Shown here piece by piece: positions 6,674 to 14,275 of a stretch of DNA of 64,000 bases; position 1 is the stretch's first letter; the number at the start of each line of letters is the position of its first letter. The stretch is from Flagellimonas lutaonensis (lineage in GTDB: Bacteria; Bacteroidota; Bacteroidia; Flavobacteriales; Flavobacteriaceae), in assembly GCF_000963865.1 (NCBI RefSeq), contig NZ_CP011071.1, positions 310,001 to 374,000 on the forward strand, read 5' to 3'. Under the pieces are notes generated by a model. That model saw only the letters and a program-made list of their open reading frames with translations. It searched no databases and had not been told where the DNA came from. A program made the position numbers and the translations under genes.

Positions 6674-8113
6674 TCATTCATCCTCAAGAAAAAAATTATT
6701 CGAAAACCCGATCAGATAGAGTTTTTTCCTTGCCCTGGTGACTGCCGTGTACAACCATCGCAAATACTCTTTGTCTATGCCGTTCATAATATAGGGCTGC
6801 TCGACAAATACAGTGTCCCATTGCCCTCCCTGCGATTTGTGGCAGGTAATCGCATAAGAGAATTTTACCTGTAGGGCATTGAAATAGCGGTTGTTCTTTA
6901 CGCCCAAAAACCGTTTGTACTTCGATTTTTCATTGGCATAATCTTTAAGAACCTCTTGATAGAGACGATTGTTCTCTTCGTAGGAGAGCGAAGGTGTCTC
7001 TGCAGTAATGGTGTCTAAAAGCAATACGGTTTCAAAGGGCCTTTGTTTGGGGTAATCAACCATGCGCACCTTTACTTCTGCAAACGAGAAGCCGTACAAC
7101 TGCTTGATGGCAAATATCTCCAACACCTCTATTAAATCGCCATTGGCGATAAAACCGGCTTCAGAACTTGGTTTGAGCCAGAAATAATTGTTCTTGACCA
7201 CCATCATGAAATCGCCTACCGAAAGCTCGTTTTCAAGAAACAGGATGCGCTGCCGAATACTTTGGTTGTAGAGGTTGGCCCTTTTGTTGGAACGCACGAT
7301 GATGGCCGTGTCTTCCTTACCGTTTTGGGAATACGAAGAATCAATGGCTTCTTGGATCTCATACCCGTCTATCAGCCTTACAATGTCTTTGAACGGAGCA
7401 AGTTGAAACCTGAACGCATCGTACAGACCGGTCTCCATATATTGCCGTAAGGCGGTAGCGTTCATCAAAATTCCTGAATCGCTAGCCTGCCTGACCACTT
7501 GGTCCAGTTCTAGGGCCACTATTTCTTTATCATAGTTCAAGGCCAGTTGCCGGGCATCAAGGGCAGGGCTCAGTTCAGACCCCACAGGTGGCAACTGAGC
7601 CGTATCGCCTACCAAGATCAATTTGCACCTATGCCCAGAGTACACATAGTACAACAAATCATCAAGCAGCGAGCCGTTTTCAAAAAGTTTAGAATCGCTT
7701 CCGACATCCGATATCATCGATGCCTCATCGACTATAAACAAGGTGTTACGGTGCTTGTTGGGCGCCAATACAAATTGTACGCCCCCCGCAGATGTCTTTT
7801 TGGGATAGTAGATCTTTTTGTGTATGGTATGAGCCGTGGTACTTGAATAACCCGACATCACCTTTGCCGCCCGACCTGTTGGGGCCATCAATACGCACTT
7901 CAACTTTGCCTTCCAAAGCGAGTTGACCAAACAACCCATCAAAGTGGTCTTTCCAGTGCCGGCAAATCCTTTCAGAACAAAGATTTCCTCTTGCTTTTTC
8001 GACAGTGCAAAAGCCGATAGTTCCTTAAGTGCAATGGTCTGCTTTTCGGTGGGCTCGTATGAAAATTTTTCAACGAGAATGCCATAAAAATCAGAAGCTG
8101 TCATGTCTTTCAT
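6674..8113 (-). CDS. RecD-like superfamily 1 DNA helicase
   Basis: 479 residues of an SF1 helicase of the RecD/Dda type. Walker A is GFAGTGKT at residues 49-56, Walker B is FIVDEASM, motif III is GDTAQLPPVG, and the C-terminal motifs are FSYAITCHKSQGGQWDTVFV and LYTAVTRARKKLYLIG. It is much shorter than RecD2, lacks the long N-terminal extension, and is not next to recB/recC, so it is a stand-alone ATP-dependent helicase typical of Bacteroidota. It is the first gene of the operon leading to kdsB. On the minus strand a TATCTTTA box at 8122-8129 resembles the Bacteroidota -7 element and may be the operon promoter. MTASDF three codons in is an alternative start. Confidence 0.9.
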   Translation of the reverse strand: MKDMTASDFYGILVEKFSYEPTEKQTIALKELSAFALSKKQEEIFVLKGFAGTGKTTLMGCLVNSLWKAKLKCVLMAPTGRAAKVMSGYSSTTAHTIHKKIYYPKKTSAGGVQFVLAPNKHRNTLFIVDEASMISDVGSDSKLFENGSLLDDLLYYVYSGHRCKLILVGDTAQLPPVGSELSPALDARQLALNYDKEIVALELDQVVRQASDSGILMNATALRQYMETGLYDAFRFQLAPFKDIVRLIDGYEIQEAIDSSYSQNGKEDTAIIVRSNKRANLYNQSIRQRILFLENELSVGDFMMVVKNNYFWLKPSSEAGFIANGDLIEVLEIFAIKQLYGFSFAEVKVRMVDYPKQRPFETVLLLDTITAETPSLSYEENNRLYQEVLKDYANEKSKYKRFLGVKNNRYFNALQVKFSYAITCHKSQGGQWDTVFVEQPYIMNGIDKEYLRWLYTAVTRARKKLYLIGFSNNFFLEDE

Positions 8114-8172
8114 AACGCCCTAAAGATAGACCCGTTTTTTGGTGAAAAAGTTTCGTGATTAAAAAAAAATTG

Positions 8173-8180
8173 TAGATTTG
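8173..8180 (+). promoter_or_regulatory. Bacteroidota-type -7 promoter element TAGATTTG
   Basis: Matches TAnnTTTG exactly, 38 bases before the ATG at 8219. It probably starts the pseudopilin-like/DUF3822/rsmD operon. Confidence 0.65.
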
Positions 8181-8218
8181 TGAACAACCACTAAATTAAC
8201 TCAGAAAGACAGTCAACT

Positions 8219-8956
8219 ATGTTAAATCTAATACTTATTATAGTTGGTATATGCATCGCAACTTTTGTGTTGGTATATATCATTGATAAATTTTTGCCGC
8301 TGAAAGCAAAACCATTTTTGATTCTTCTCTTCGGCATTTTGAGTATTTTTTTAGGTTACTTGATCTATAACTCAGTTATGGCCCCCATCGAGTTCGAGAG
8401 GGTGAAAAAACAACGATATGCTGCCGTTATCGCCAAACTTAAAGACATACGGAACGCTCAAGAAGCATACAAAACGGTAAATGGCAAGTATGCCAACGAT
8501 TTCAACAGTCTGGTTCAGTTTATTGATACGGCCAGCTTTACCATAACCCAGCAGAGAGACTCTTCTTTTATGCGCTATGACAAAGTCTACCAAATCGAGT
8601 TACAGCAAGACACCATCATTGTTGATACCTTGGGCTTTGTGAAAGTTCGTGATTCGTTGTTCAAAAACGACGACCGTTACAAATCGATGATGAACGTACC
8701 CTATGCGCAGAACAATGAGAAATTCGAAATGAAAGCTGACATTATAGATAAAAGCGGCTATAGGGTTCCCGTTTTTGAGGCAAAGGTCAAAAAGAACGTA
8801 ATACTGTATGACCAACCGCAAGATTTGGTTGAACGAGAAAATGCCCATGTAAGTGTCGAAGAAGTAAACGGCACCGAAATAAAAGTCGGCTCACTTACCG
8901 AGGTCAGTACCAGTGGGAATTGGCCCGCCATATATGACAGAAAAGGTGAGGATTGA
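8219..8956 (+). CDS. Membrane protein with pseudopilin-like segment, function unknown
   Basis: 245 residues. Two hydrophobic helices lie at about residues 2-22 and 32-51, followed by a charged amphipathic stretch (KQRYAAVIAKLKDIRNAQEAYK) and NGKYANDFNSLVQFID. This stretch resembles the alpha-helix and the start of the globular part of type II secretion pseudopilins, but the two N-terminal helices are not a normal prepilin signal. The C-terminal half is a predicted soluble domain with no known motif. It overlaps the next gene (DUF3822) by 23 bases, and the two precede rsmD, so it belongs to a conserved-looking three-gene operon. It likely faces the periplasm, anchored in the inner membrane. 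Confidence 0.8.
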   Translation: MLNLILIIVGICIATFVLVYIIDKFLPLKAKPFLILLFGILSIFLGYLIYNSVMAPIEFERVKKQRYAAVIAKLKDIRNAQEAYKTVNGKYANDFNSLVQFIDTASFTITQQRDSSFMRYDKVYQIELQQDTIIVDTLGFVKVRDSLFKNDDRYKSMMNVPYAQNNEKFEMKADIIDKSGYRVPVFEAKVKKNVILYDQPQDLVERENAHVSVEEVNGTEIKVGSLTEVSTSGNWPAIYDRKGED

Positions 8957-9773
8957 TACTATCGAGAAAACAACAACAAATACACCTTACAAGAAATTGT
9001 CCATTCAGGTAGGCTTGAATGGACTTTCTTTTTGTATCATCGATACCATTGCCAACAAGGTCATCGATGCTGATAAGGTTGTCTTTAAAACCCAGACAAC
9101 CCCTTACCTTCTTTTAAGGGAACTCAAAGATCTTTTTGACCAGAAAGGGGTGGCAGACCATCAAATTGCAGATGTGACGGTCGTACACCAGAACAATCTC
9201 TTCAGCCTTGTGCCCAAAGTGTTTTTCAGGGAGCAGGAACTGCCCGATTACCTTAAATTCAACACAAAGATTCTACCAAGCGATCAAATCGTATATGATG
9301 AAATCGAGAATCACGACATGGTCAATGTCTATGTGCCTTTTACCAACATTAACAACTATATTTTTGATTTATATGGAGCGTTTGAATTCAAACACTCGGG
9401 CACCATTTTGATACAAACCCTCTTGGGCCAAAAAAATATGGGCGCGGCACCCATTTGTTACGGCCATGTCACTGATCAAACCTTGGAAATTTTGGTTGTC
9501 AGGCAAAAAGACCTTTTGCTGTACAACTTCTTCAACTATAGCACCAAAGAAGACTTTTTATACTACATCTTGTTCGTATTTGAGCAATTGGGCCTCGATA
9601 CTGAAAGGCACCCACTGAAATTGTTCGGCAGTATCGAAGAAAACGACGCGTACTACAAACTGTGCTATGATTATATTCAAAACGTTTCGGTCTTCACGTT
9701 GGCCAATTCTGCTTATATCTTTGATTACACTGCTGAAGATTCAATAGACCTGACCGTATTGGGTGCCCTTTAA
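8934..9773 (+). CDS. DUF3822 family protein
   Basis: 279 residues from the ATG at 8934, which falls inside the end of the previous gene; an upstream in-frame codon at 8913 would only lengthen the overlap. The sequence KLSIQVGLNGLSFCIID, followed by a strand-rich N-half and a second segment (LEILVVRQKDLLLYNFFNY), suggests a duplicated RNase-H-like (actin/PilM-type) fold. That fold assignment is my reading of the pattern and not a proven family property. No obvious nucleotide-binding motif is visible. Translational coupling to the pseudopilin-like protein suggests that the two proteins work together. It is followed without any gap by rsmD (TAA then ATG). Confidence 0.85.
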   Translation: MTEKVRIDTIEKTTTNTPYKKLSIQVGLNGLSFCIIDTIANKVIDADKVVFKTQTTPYLLLRELKDLFDQKGVADHQIADVTVVHQNNLFSLVPKVFFREQELPDYLKFNTKILPSDQIVYDEIENHDMVNVYVPFTNINNYIFDLYGAFEFKHSGTILIQTLLGQKNMGAAPICYGHVTDQTLEILVVRQKDLLLYNFFNYSTKEDFLYYILFVFEQLGLDTERHPLKLFGSIEENDAYYKLCYDYIQNVSVFTLANSAYIFDYTAEDSIDLTVLGAL

Positions 9774-10313
9774 ATGCGTATTATTTCAGGTAAATATCGT
9801 GGTAAGTGCCTAGTGGCCCCTAAAAGGCTGCCAGTGAGGCCTACAACCGATATGGCAAAAGAGGGCCTGTTCAATATTCTCAACAATCGGTATTTCTTTA
9901 ACGAGCTAAACGTGCTAGATCTTTTTACCGGCACAGGAAACATCAGTTATGAATTTGCCTCGCGAGGGGTTTTGCATATCACGGCGGTTGACCAAAACGC
10001 CCATTGCGTTCGTTTTGTGGCGCAAACCGCCGCATCGCTGGGCTCTGAAATAAAAACGGTAAAGTCTGATGCATTGAGGTTCTTGCATGACACGGGCCAA
10101 ACCTTTGATATAATCTTCGCCGACCCACCCTATGCCTTCACCGCAAAGGAGTGTGAAAAAATCGTGGAGGCAATCTTTAAAAAGGATTTGCTTTCGCAAG
10201 ATGGCCTTCTGATCATTGAACACGCCCCACAAACCGATCTTTGTTATTTGCCCCATTTTCAGGAAAGCCGAAAATACGGCAGCAGCGTTTTCAGCTTCTT
10301 CGGATGGGAATAA
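9774..10313 (+). CDS. rsmD: 16S rRNA (guanine(966)-N(2))-methyltransferase
   Basis: 179 residues. RsmD methylates N2 of G966 in 16S rRNA using S-adenosylmethionine during 30S assembly. The N-terminus MRIISGKYRGK is the family signature. It is followed by RPTTDMAKEGLFNIL, the SAM-binding motif VLDLFTGTGNISYEFASRG and the catalytic FADPPY motif at about residues 115-120. The start codon follows the DUF3822 stop directly, so the two are translationally coupled. The gene ends just before a terminator hairpin that belongs to the opposite-strand rnpB. Confidence 0.95.
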   Translation: MRIISGKYRGKCLVAPKRLPVRPTTDMAKEGLFNILNNRYFFNELNVLDLFTGTGNISYEFASRGVLHITAVDQNAHCVRFVAQTAASLGSEIKTVKSDALRFLHDTGQTFDIIFADPPYAFTAKECEKIVEAIFKKDLLSQDGLLIIEHAPQTDLCYLPHFQESRKYGSSVFSFFGWE

Positions 10314-10340
10314 AAAAATCCCGGCGCATTGGCCGGGATT
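10312..10340 (-). terminator. Rho-independent terminator of rnpB
   Basis: AATCCCGGC (10317-10325) pairs with GCCGGGATT (10332-10340). On the minus strand the hairpin is followed by seven U residues (plus-strand A at 10312-10318). Confidence 0.85.
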
Positions 10341-10355
10341 CAGTTCTACTTTAAA

Positions 10356-10681
10356 AAAACAGGCCATAAGCCGGATTCTGTCAAAGCCTTATCATTTATC
10401 TAGGATACAAGTTACCCTGTACCTCTAACCGCCTACCCTCCAGCTCGGGCGTGCAACCCTCTACCGCCCCGATAGCTATCGGGGGTGATCGGGACGCTGG
10501 TTTACATGGCGTTTCACCGCATAGAGTTTACCTGATTTCACTACAGCCGAACTGTACATACTTTCTGTTGCACTGGTCCGTCCCGAAAATTCGGGAGACG
10601 GGCGTTACCCGCTATGCTGCACTATGGTGTCCGGACTTTCCTCGCTGACATTTATCGTCAGCGCGATAAGGTGGCCTGCAC
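10356..10681 (-). ncRNA. rnpB: RNase P RNA component, bacterial type A
   Basis: This is the catalytic RNA that removes 5' leaders from tRNA precursors. On the minus strand it contains the universal GAGGAAAGTCCGGAC core near its 5' end (about 10645-10631) and ends in AGAATCCGGCTTATGGCCTG. CAGGCC near the 5' end pairs with GGCCTG at the 3' end to form helix P1. A TATCTTTG promoter box lies at 10685-10692, about the right distance before the 5' end. Two perfect palindromes are embedded in peripheral helices: CCCCGATAGCTATCGGGG (10467-10484) and TCCCGAAAATTCGGGA (10581-10596). The ends are estimated from P1 and may be off by a few bases. Confidence 0.95.
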
Positions 10682-10684
10682 TCA

Positions 10685-10692
10685 CAAAGATA
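10685..10692 (-). promoter_or_regulatory. Bacteroidota-type promoter element TATCTTTG for rnpB
   Basis: An exact TAnnTTTG match on the minus strand, ending about 4 bases before the expected 5' end of RNase P RNA. Confidence 0.75.
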
Positions 10693-10757
10693 GTCCAATT
10701 GTTGATAAAAATTAGCGCTGTGCGGGCTGTATCTGATAGAAACATCACTCCTATTCC

Positions 10758-10765
10758 TATATTTG
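10758..10765 (+). promoter_or_regulatory. Bacteroidota-type promoter element TATATTTG for dnaX
   Basis: An exact TAnnTTTG match 23 bases before the TTG start of dnaX at 10789. It supports that start and excludes the longer open frame that runs back over rnpB. Confidence 0.65.
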
Positions 10766-10788
10766 TAGATAGCTATAATCATACCATT

Positions 10789-12558
10789 TTGGAACCTTTT
10801 ATAGTATCGGCACGTAAATATCGCCCTCAGACCTTTAAAGATGTGGTGGGCCAAGAGGCTATTACCAATACCCTTGAAAATGCCATCGCCAACAACCACC
10901 TTGCACAGGCCCTTCTTTTTTGCGGCCCCAGGGGTGTTGGAAAGACAACTTGTGCCCGTATTCTGGCAAAAAAGATAAACCAAGATGGCACCGAAAGTGA
11001 GCATGAAGATTTTGCCTTCAATATTTTTGAGTTGGATGCCGCTTCAAACAACTCTGTTGATGACATCCGAAGCCTGATAGACCAAGTTAGAATTCCGCCA
11101 CAGGTGGGCAAATACAAGGTATATATCATCGATGAGGTACATATGCTTTCACAATCGGCTTTCAACGCCTTTCTCAAAACACTTGAAGAGCCGCCAAAAC
11201 ATGCCATATTTATTCTGGCAACCACAGAAAAACACAAAATAATACCCACGATACTCTCTCGTTGCCAAATTTTTGATTTTAAAAGAATTACTGTAAAAGA
11301 CACGGCAAAGTACCTACAGTACATCGCCCAAGAACAAGGTATTGAAGCCGATGGGGACGCCCTCCACATTATTGCACAGAAAGCCGATGGCGCCATGCGC
11401 GACGCTCTTTCTATCTTTGACCGGGTGGTGAGTTTCTCGGGAAAAAACCTGACACGCAAAGCTGTTTCAGAAAACCTCAATGTGCTTGACTATGAAACGT
11501 ATTTCGAGACCGTTGACCTTATCTTGAAAAATGATATCCCAGGACTTTTGGTGCTTTTCAACAAGACCGTTGCCCTTGGTTTTGATGGCCATCATTTCAT
11601 CTCAGGGCTGGCAACCCACCTGAGGGACCTTATGGTCTGTAAAAATGAATCGACCATTGAATTATTGGAGGTGGGCGAGGCCGCCAAAAAACAATATCAA
11701 GAGCAGGCCCAAAAGACTTCAAAGGCCTTTTTGTTGAAAGCCCTTGAGATTGCCAACGATTGTGATCTAAAATACAAGACGAGCAGGAACCAACGGCTTT
11801 TGGTCGAGCTGGCGCTGATGAAACTGGCTTCGATTTCCTTTGATGGTGAAAAAAAAAAGAGTGATTCCATAATTCCAGCTTCCTATTTCAAAAAGGATGC
11901 TAGAAAAGAGGCAACACCCCCCCCTGAAAATGTGGTGGTTGAACATCAAAAAAATGCACCACAGCACCAGACAGCGGAGACACCACATCCAATCGACATC
12001 GACAGCCCTATAGAACATACTAAAAAAGATGTACCATCTGAAGAAGAGGGCAGACCCTCGACAGCACCGCCCAAAATAAAATTGGAAAAACCGCAAAAGC
12101 GCGTATCGGGTTTATCGCTTTCGAGTATAAAGGTCAAGAAAGAGTTCCAGAGCTCTAAAGAAACTGTTCCGGTTGACGAAAACGAACTTCCAAAAGATCC
12201 TTTTACCGAGGCTGACATGCGAAAACACTGGAACGATTTTACCAATGACCTCATCAGGAAAGGGAAGCGAATTTTGGGCAGCAACCTTCAGACCGATGAA
12301 CCAAAATTGGTCAATGGCCATATCATCAGGATTGAGTTGCCCAATCATACCATGAAGAAAGAGGTAGAGCGTGAAAAGAAACCCCTACTTGACCACTTGA
12401 AACAAAAGCTCAACAACTATTCTATTCGACTGCAGGTCAGCGTCAACGAAGAAGTTGAAAAAAAGTTTGCCTTTACTCCAGAGGAGAAATATGAAAAACT
12501 CAAAGAGAAAAATCCCGCTATTGAGTTGCTTCGAAAAGAGTTTGATCTAGACCTATGA
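10789..12558 (+). CDS. dnaX: DNA polymerase III subunit tau (and probable gamma)
   Basis: 589 residues from a TTG start giving MEPFIVSARKYRPQTF, the usual Bacteroidota DnaX start; upstream sequence is antisense to rnpB and has no better start. DnaX is the ATPase of the sliding-clamp loader and organises the replisome. Walker A is GPRGVGKT at residues 46-53, followed by YIIDEVHMLS and the sensor region LATTEKHKIIPTILSRCQ; the collar domain ends near residue 350. The four-cysteine zinc module of E. coli DnaX is absent: only a short linker joins the P-loop to ELDAASNNSVDDIRSL. The C-terminal third is a Pro/Lys-rich linker plus a tau-type domain. An A10 slippery run sits exactly after the collar domain. 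Confidence 0.95.
   Translation: MEPFIVSARKYRPQTFKDVVGQEAITNTLENAIANNHLAQALLFCGPRGVGKTTCARILAKKINQDGTESEHEDFAFNIFELDAASNNSVDDIRSLIDQVRIPPQVGKYKVYIIDEVHMLSQSAFNAFLKTLEEPPKHAIFILATTEKHKIIPTILSRCQIFDFKRITVKDTAKYLQYIAQEQGIEADGDALHIIAQKADGAMRDALSIFDRVVSFSGKNLTRKAVSENLNVLDYETYFETVDLILKNDIPGLLVLFNKTVALGFDGHHFISGLATHLRDLMVCKNESTIELLEVGEAAKKQYQEQAQKTSKAFLLKALEIANDCDLKYKTSRNQRLLVELALMKLASISFDGEKKKSDSIIPASYFKKDARKEATPPPENVVVEHQKNAPQHQTAETPHPIDIDSPIEHTKKDVPSEEEGRPSTAPPKIKLEKPQKRVSGLSLSSIKVKKEFQSSKETVPVDENELPKDPFTEADMRKHWNDFTNDLIRKGKRILGSNLQTDEPKLVNGHIIRIELPNHTMKKEVEREKKPLLDHLKQKLNNYSIRLQVSVNEEVEKKFAFTPEEKYEKLKEKNPAIELLRKEFDLDL
11849..11864 (+). promoter_or_regulatory. Candidate -1 frameshift/slippage site in dnaX producing a gamma-like short form
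   Basis: The frame reads GAA AAA AAA AAG AGT GAT. Ten consecutive A residues (11849-11858) contain A_AAA_AAG in the slippery phase. A -1 shift after AAG gives GAG then TGA, so the product would end in Glu after about 358 residues. The E. coli dnaX signal has the same AAAAAAGAGTGA core and the same Glu-stop outcome. The position, directly after the collar domain and before the tau linker, is also the same. Transcriptional slippage, as in Thermus dnaX, is an alternative for a run of this length. Confidence 0.7.
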
Positions 12559-12897
12559 TTTTTTGATTCGAAATGCGTACAAGAGCATGATCAGTGCGGT
12601 GATTGCCATGCCCAACGCCTCTCGACCACGTTCAATGTTCATAATATCACCCTCACCTATCGTTACCCCCTCAAATTTTTCAGGCCAGCTGTATATGGTA
12701 AAACCCGCATAAAACAAGAAAAGTATTACTGCCCACATAAATCTTAGGTTTTCAGAGGCGAACAAGAGCGAGGCAAAAGCCGCCATACCATAGATGATAT
12801 ACCAGCGGGTCGAATCGGGGTCATTATGTTGTACAACGGCAGCCCAGATAAAAAGGGCCGCAAAGACAACTCCCAATACCTTAAATATTTTATTCAT
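12553..12897 (-). CDS. Small membrane protein of the transmembrane family 220 (TMEM220) type
   Basis: 114 residues with four predicted membrane helices. The signature AAVVQHNDPDSTRWYIIYG, with the HNDPD motif after helix 1, is typical of the TMEM220-like family. The function is unknown. It overlaps the end of eboF by 8 bases on the same strand, so it is the last gene of the ebo operon. It also overlaps the end of dnaX (plus strand) by 6 bases tail to tail, leaving no room for a terminator between the converging units. Confidence 0.8.
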   Translation of the reverse strand: MNKIFKVLGVVFAALFIWAAVVQHNDPDSTRWYIIYGMAAFASLLFASENLRFMWAVILFLFYAGFTIYSWPEKFEGVTIGEGDIMNIERGREALGMAITALIMLLYAFRIKKS

Positions 12898-14275
12898 AGT
12901 CCGGTTGATTTAAAAGTTCATCTAAAATAACAAAAACATCGGTTGACTTGATTGTCGATGGTTTGGAATAGGCTTGATCGTTGGTCAAAAAAACGGGGTG
13001 GTCGAGTTCGCTTTCAGGTATTCGCCCATGTGATCCCTTGACCAGTTCAGCCTTTAATGGTATTACATCCATGACCGTTCTGAAACCCAACTTTTTCTTC
13101 AACAGCTTATAAAGAACCTTGGCCGTTATAAATTTGTCTTTTGGATCCACAAACATTTCTACGGGGTCATAGCCCGGTTTTTTATGGATATCGACAGTTC
13201 TTGCAAAGTCAGGGGCCTTTCGATCGTCTTCCCAATAATAATATGTGAACCATGCGCCTGCATCGGCCACGACCATCAATTCGCCAGTGCGTTCGTGCTG
13301 CAACCCCATTTTTGCAAGTACCTCACCATATAATACCTTTTCGACTCCTATTTGCTGCCGCAAAAGCTCAACGATTTCCTCTTTGATGGAAGTATCGTTC
13401 AAGTAGATATGGGCCACTTGGTGATCAGCCACTGCAAAGGCCCTACTGGCCCCGGCATCGAGCAGTTCCAGCCCCCTTTCCTCTCTAATGGCCAAATAAC
13501 CATGTTTGCGAAGCACCCGGTTCAAATGTACCGGTCTGCCCACGTCTGTGATGCCATATTCTGAAAGCAAGACGATGGTACAACCCTGCTTATTGTAATA
13601 TTCGATCAACTGTTTGACCACACCATCGATTTCCTGTAAATCCTTTGAAATTTTACTGAAATCATGGCCATACCGCTGCAAATTGTAATCGAGATGTGGC
13701 AGATAAATCAGCGTAAGGGTCGGATCATATTTTTTGTCCGTGATGATGGACGCATCGGCAATCCACTGGCTTGATTTGATGGAAGTCTTGGGGCCCCAGA
13801 AATTGAACAGCGGAAAAGTACCCAGTTCGGCCTGCAGTTCATCACGCAACTCTGCAGGATGCGAATACACATCGGGAATCTTTCTTCCATCCGCGAGATA
13901 ATTGGGCCTTGGAGTCACACTATAATCGACGGTTGAGTACATATTGTACCACCAAAAAAGGTTGGCACAGGTAAAATTGGGGTTTTCGGCTTTCAGCTTT
14001 TCCCAAAGTTTGGGGGCCTGTACCAGTTTGTTCGACTGTCGCCAAAATTTGACCTCGCATTCGTCCCTAAAATACCATCCATTGCCCACGATACCGTGTT
14101 CCGAAGGTTTTTTTCCGGTCAAATAGTTCGATTGGGCCGTACAGGTCACCGCCGGAAAAGCAGGTTCGACCACAGAATGCCTCCCAGATTTTAAGAAGGA
14201 GGCAATAAAAGGTGTATGATCGCCTATCAACCGTTTGGTGAGTCCCACAATGTTGATTACCACTGTTTTTTTCAT
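12890..14275 (-). CDS. eboF: Alkaline-phosphatase-superfamily protein of the ebo cluster (EboF-like)
   Basis: 461 residues from the ATG at 14275, which overlaps the eboE stop as ATGA. The fold is nucleotide pyrophosphatase/phosphodiesterase: a metal-ligand Asp/Asn and nucleophile Thr region PAFPAVTCTAQSNYLTGKKPSEHGIVGNGW, and later ligands in YLPHLDYNLQRYGHD, LLSEYGITD and GSHGRIPE (the sequence is cut here for length). No signal peptide is seen, so it acts in the cytoplasm. In ebo clusters this gene follows eboE and is thought to hydrolyse a phosphoester of the unknown ebo metabolite. It lies at the end of the tightly overlapping eboB-C-D-E-F operon. Confidence 0.85.
   Translation of the reverse strand: MKKTVVINIVGLTKRLIGDHTPFIASFLKSGRHSVVEPAFPAVTCTAQSNYLTGKKPSEHGIVGNGWYFRDECEVKFWRQSNKLVQAPKLWEKLKAENPNFTCANLFWWYNMYSTVDYSVTPRPNYLADGRKIPDVYSHPAELRDELQAELGTFPLFNFWGPKTSIKSSQWIADASIITDKKYDPTLTLIYLPHLDYNLQRYGHDFSKISKDLQEIDGVVKQLIEYYNKQGCTIVLLSEYGITDVGRPVHLNRVLRKHGYLAIREERGLELLDAGASRAFAVADHQVAHIYLNDTSIKEEIVELLRQQIGVEKVLYGEVLAKMGLQHERTGELMVVADAGAWFTYYYWEDDRKAPDFARTVDIHKKPGYDPVEMFVDPKDKFITAKVLYKLLKKKLGFRTVMDVIPLKAELVKGSHGRIPESELDHPVFLTNDQAYSKPSTIKSTDVFVILDELLNQPDYE

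Noticed and set aside
10624-10788. N-terminal extension of dnaX by 55 codons
   Set aside because: It lies opposite the RNase P RNA and across its promoter, is not like any DnaX start, and the TATATTTG element at 10758 supports a start at TTG 10789.
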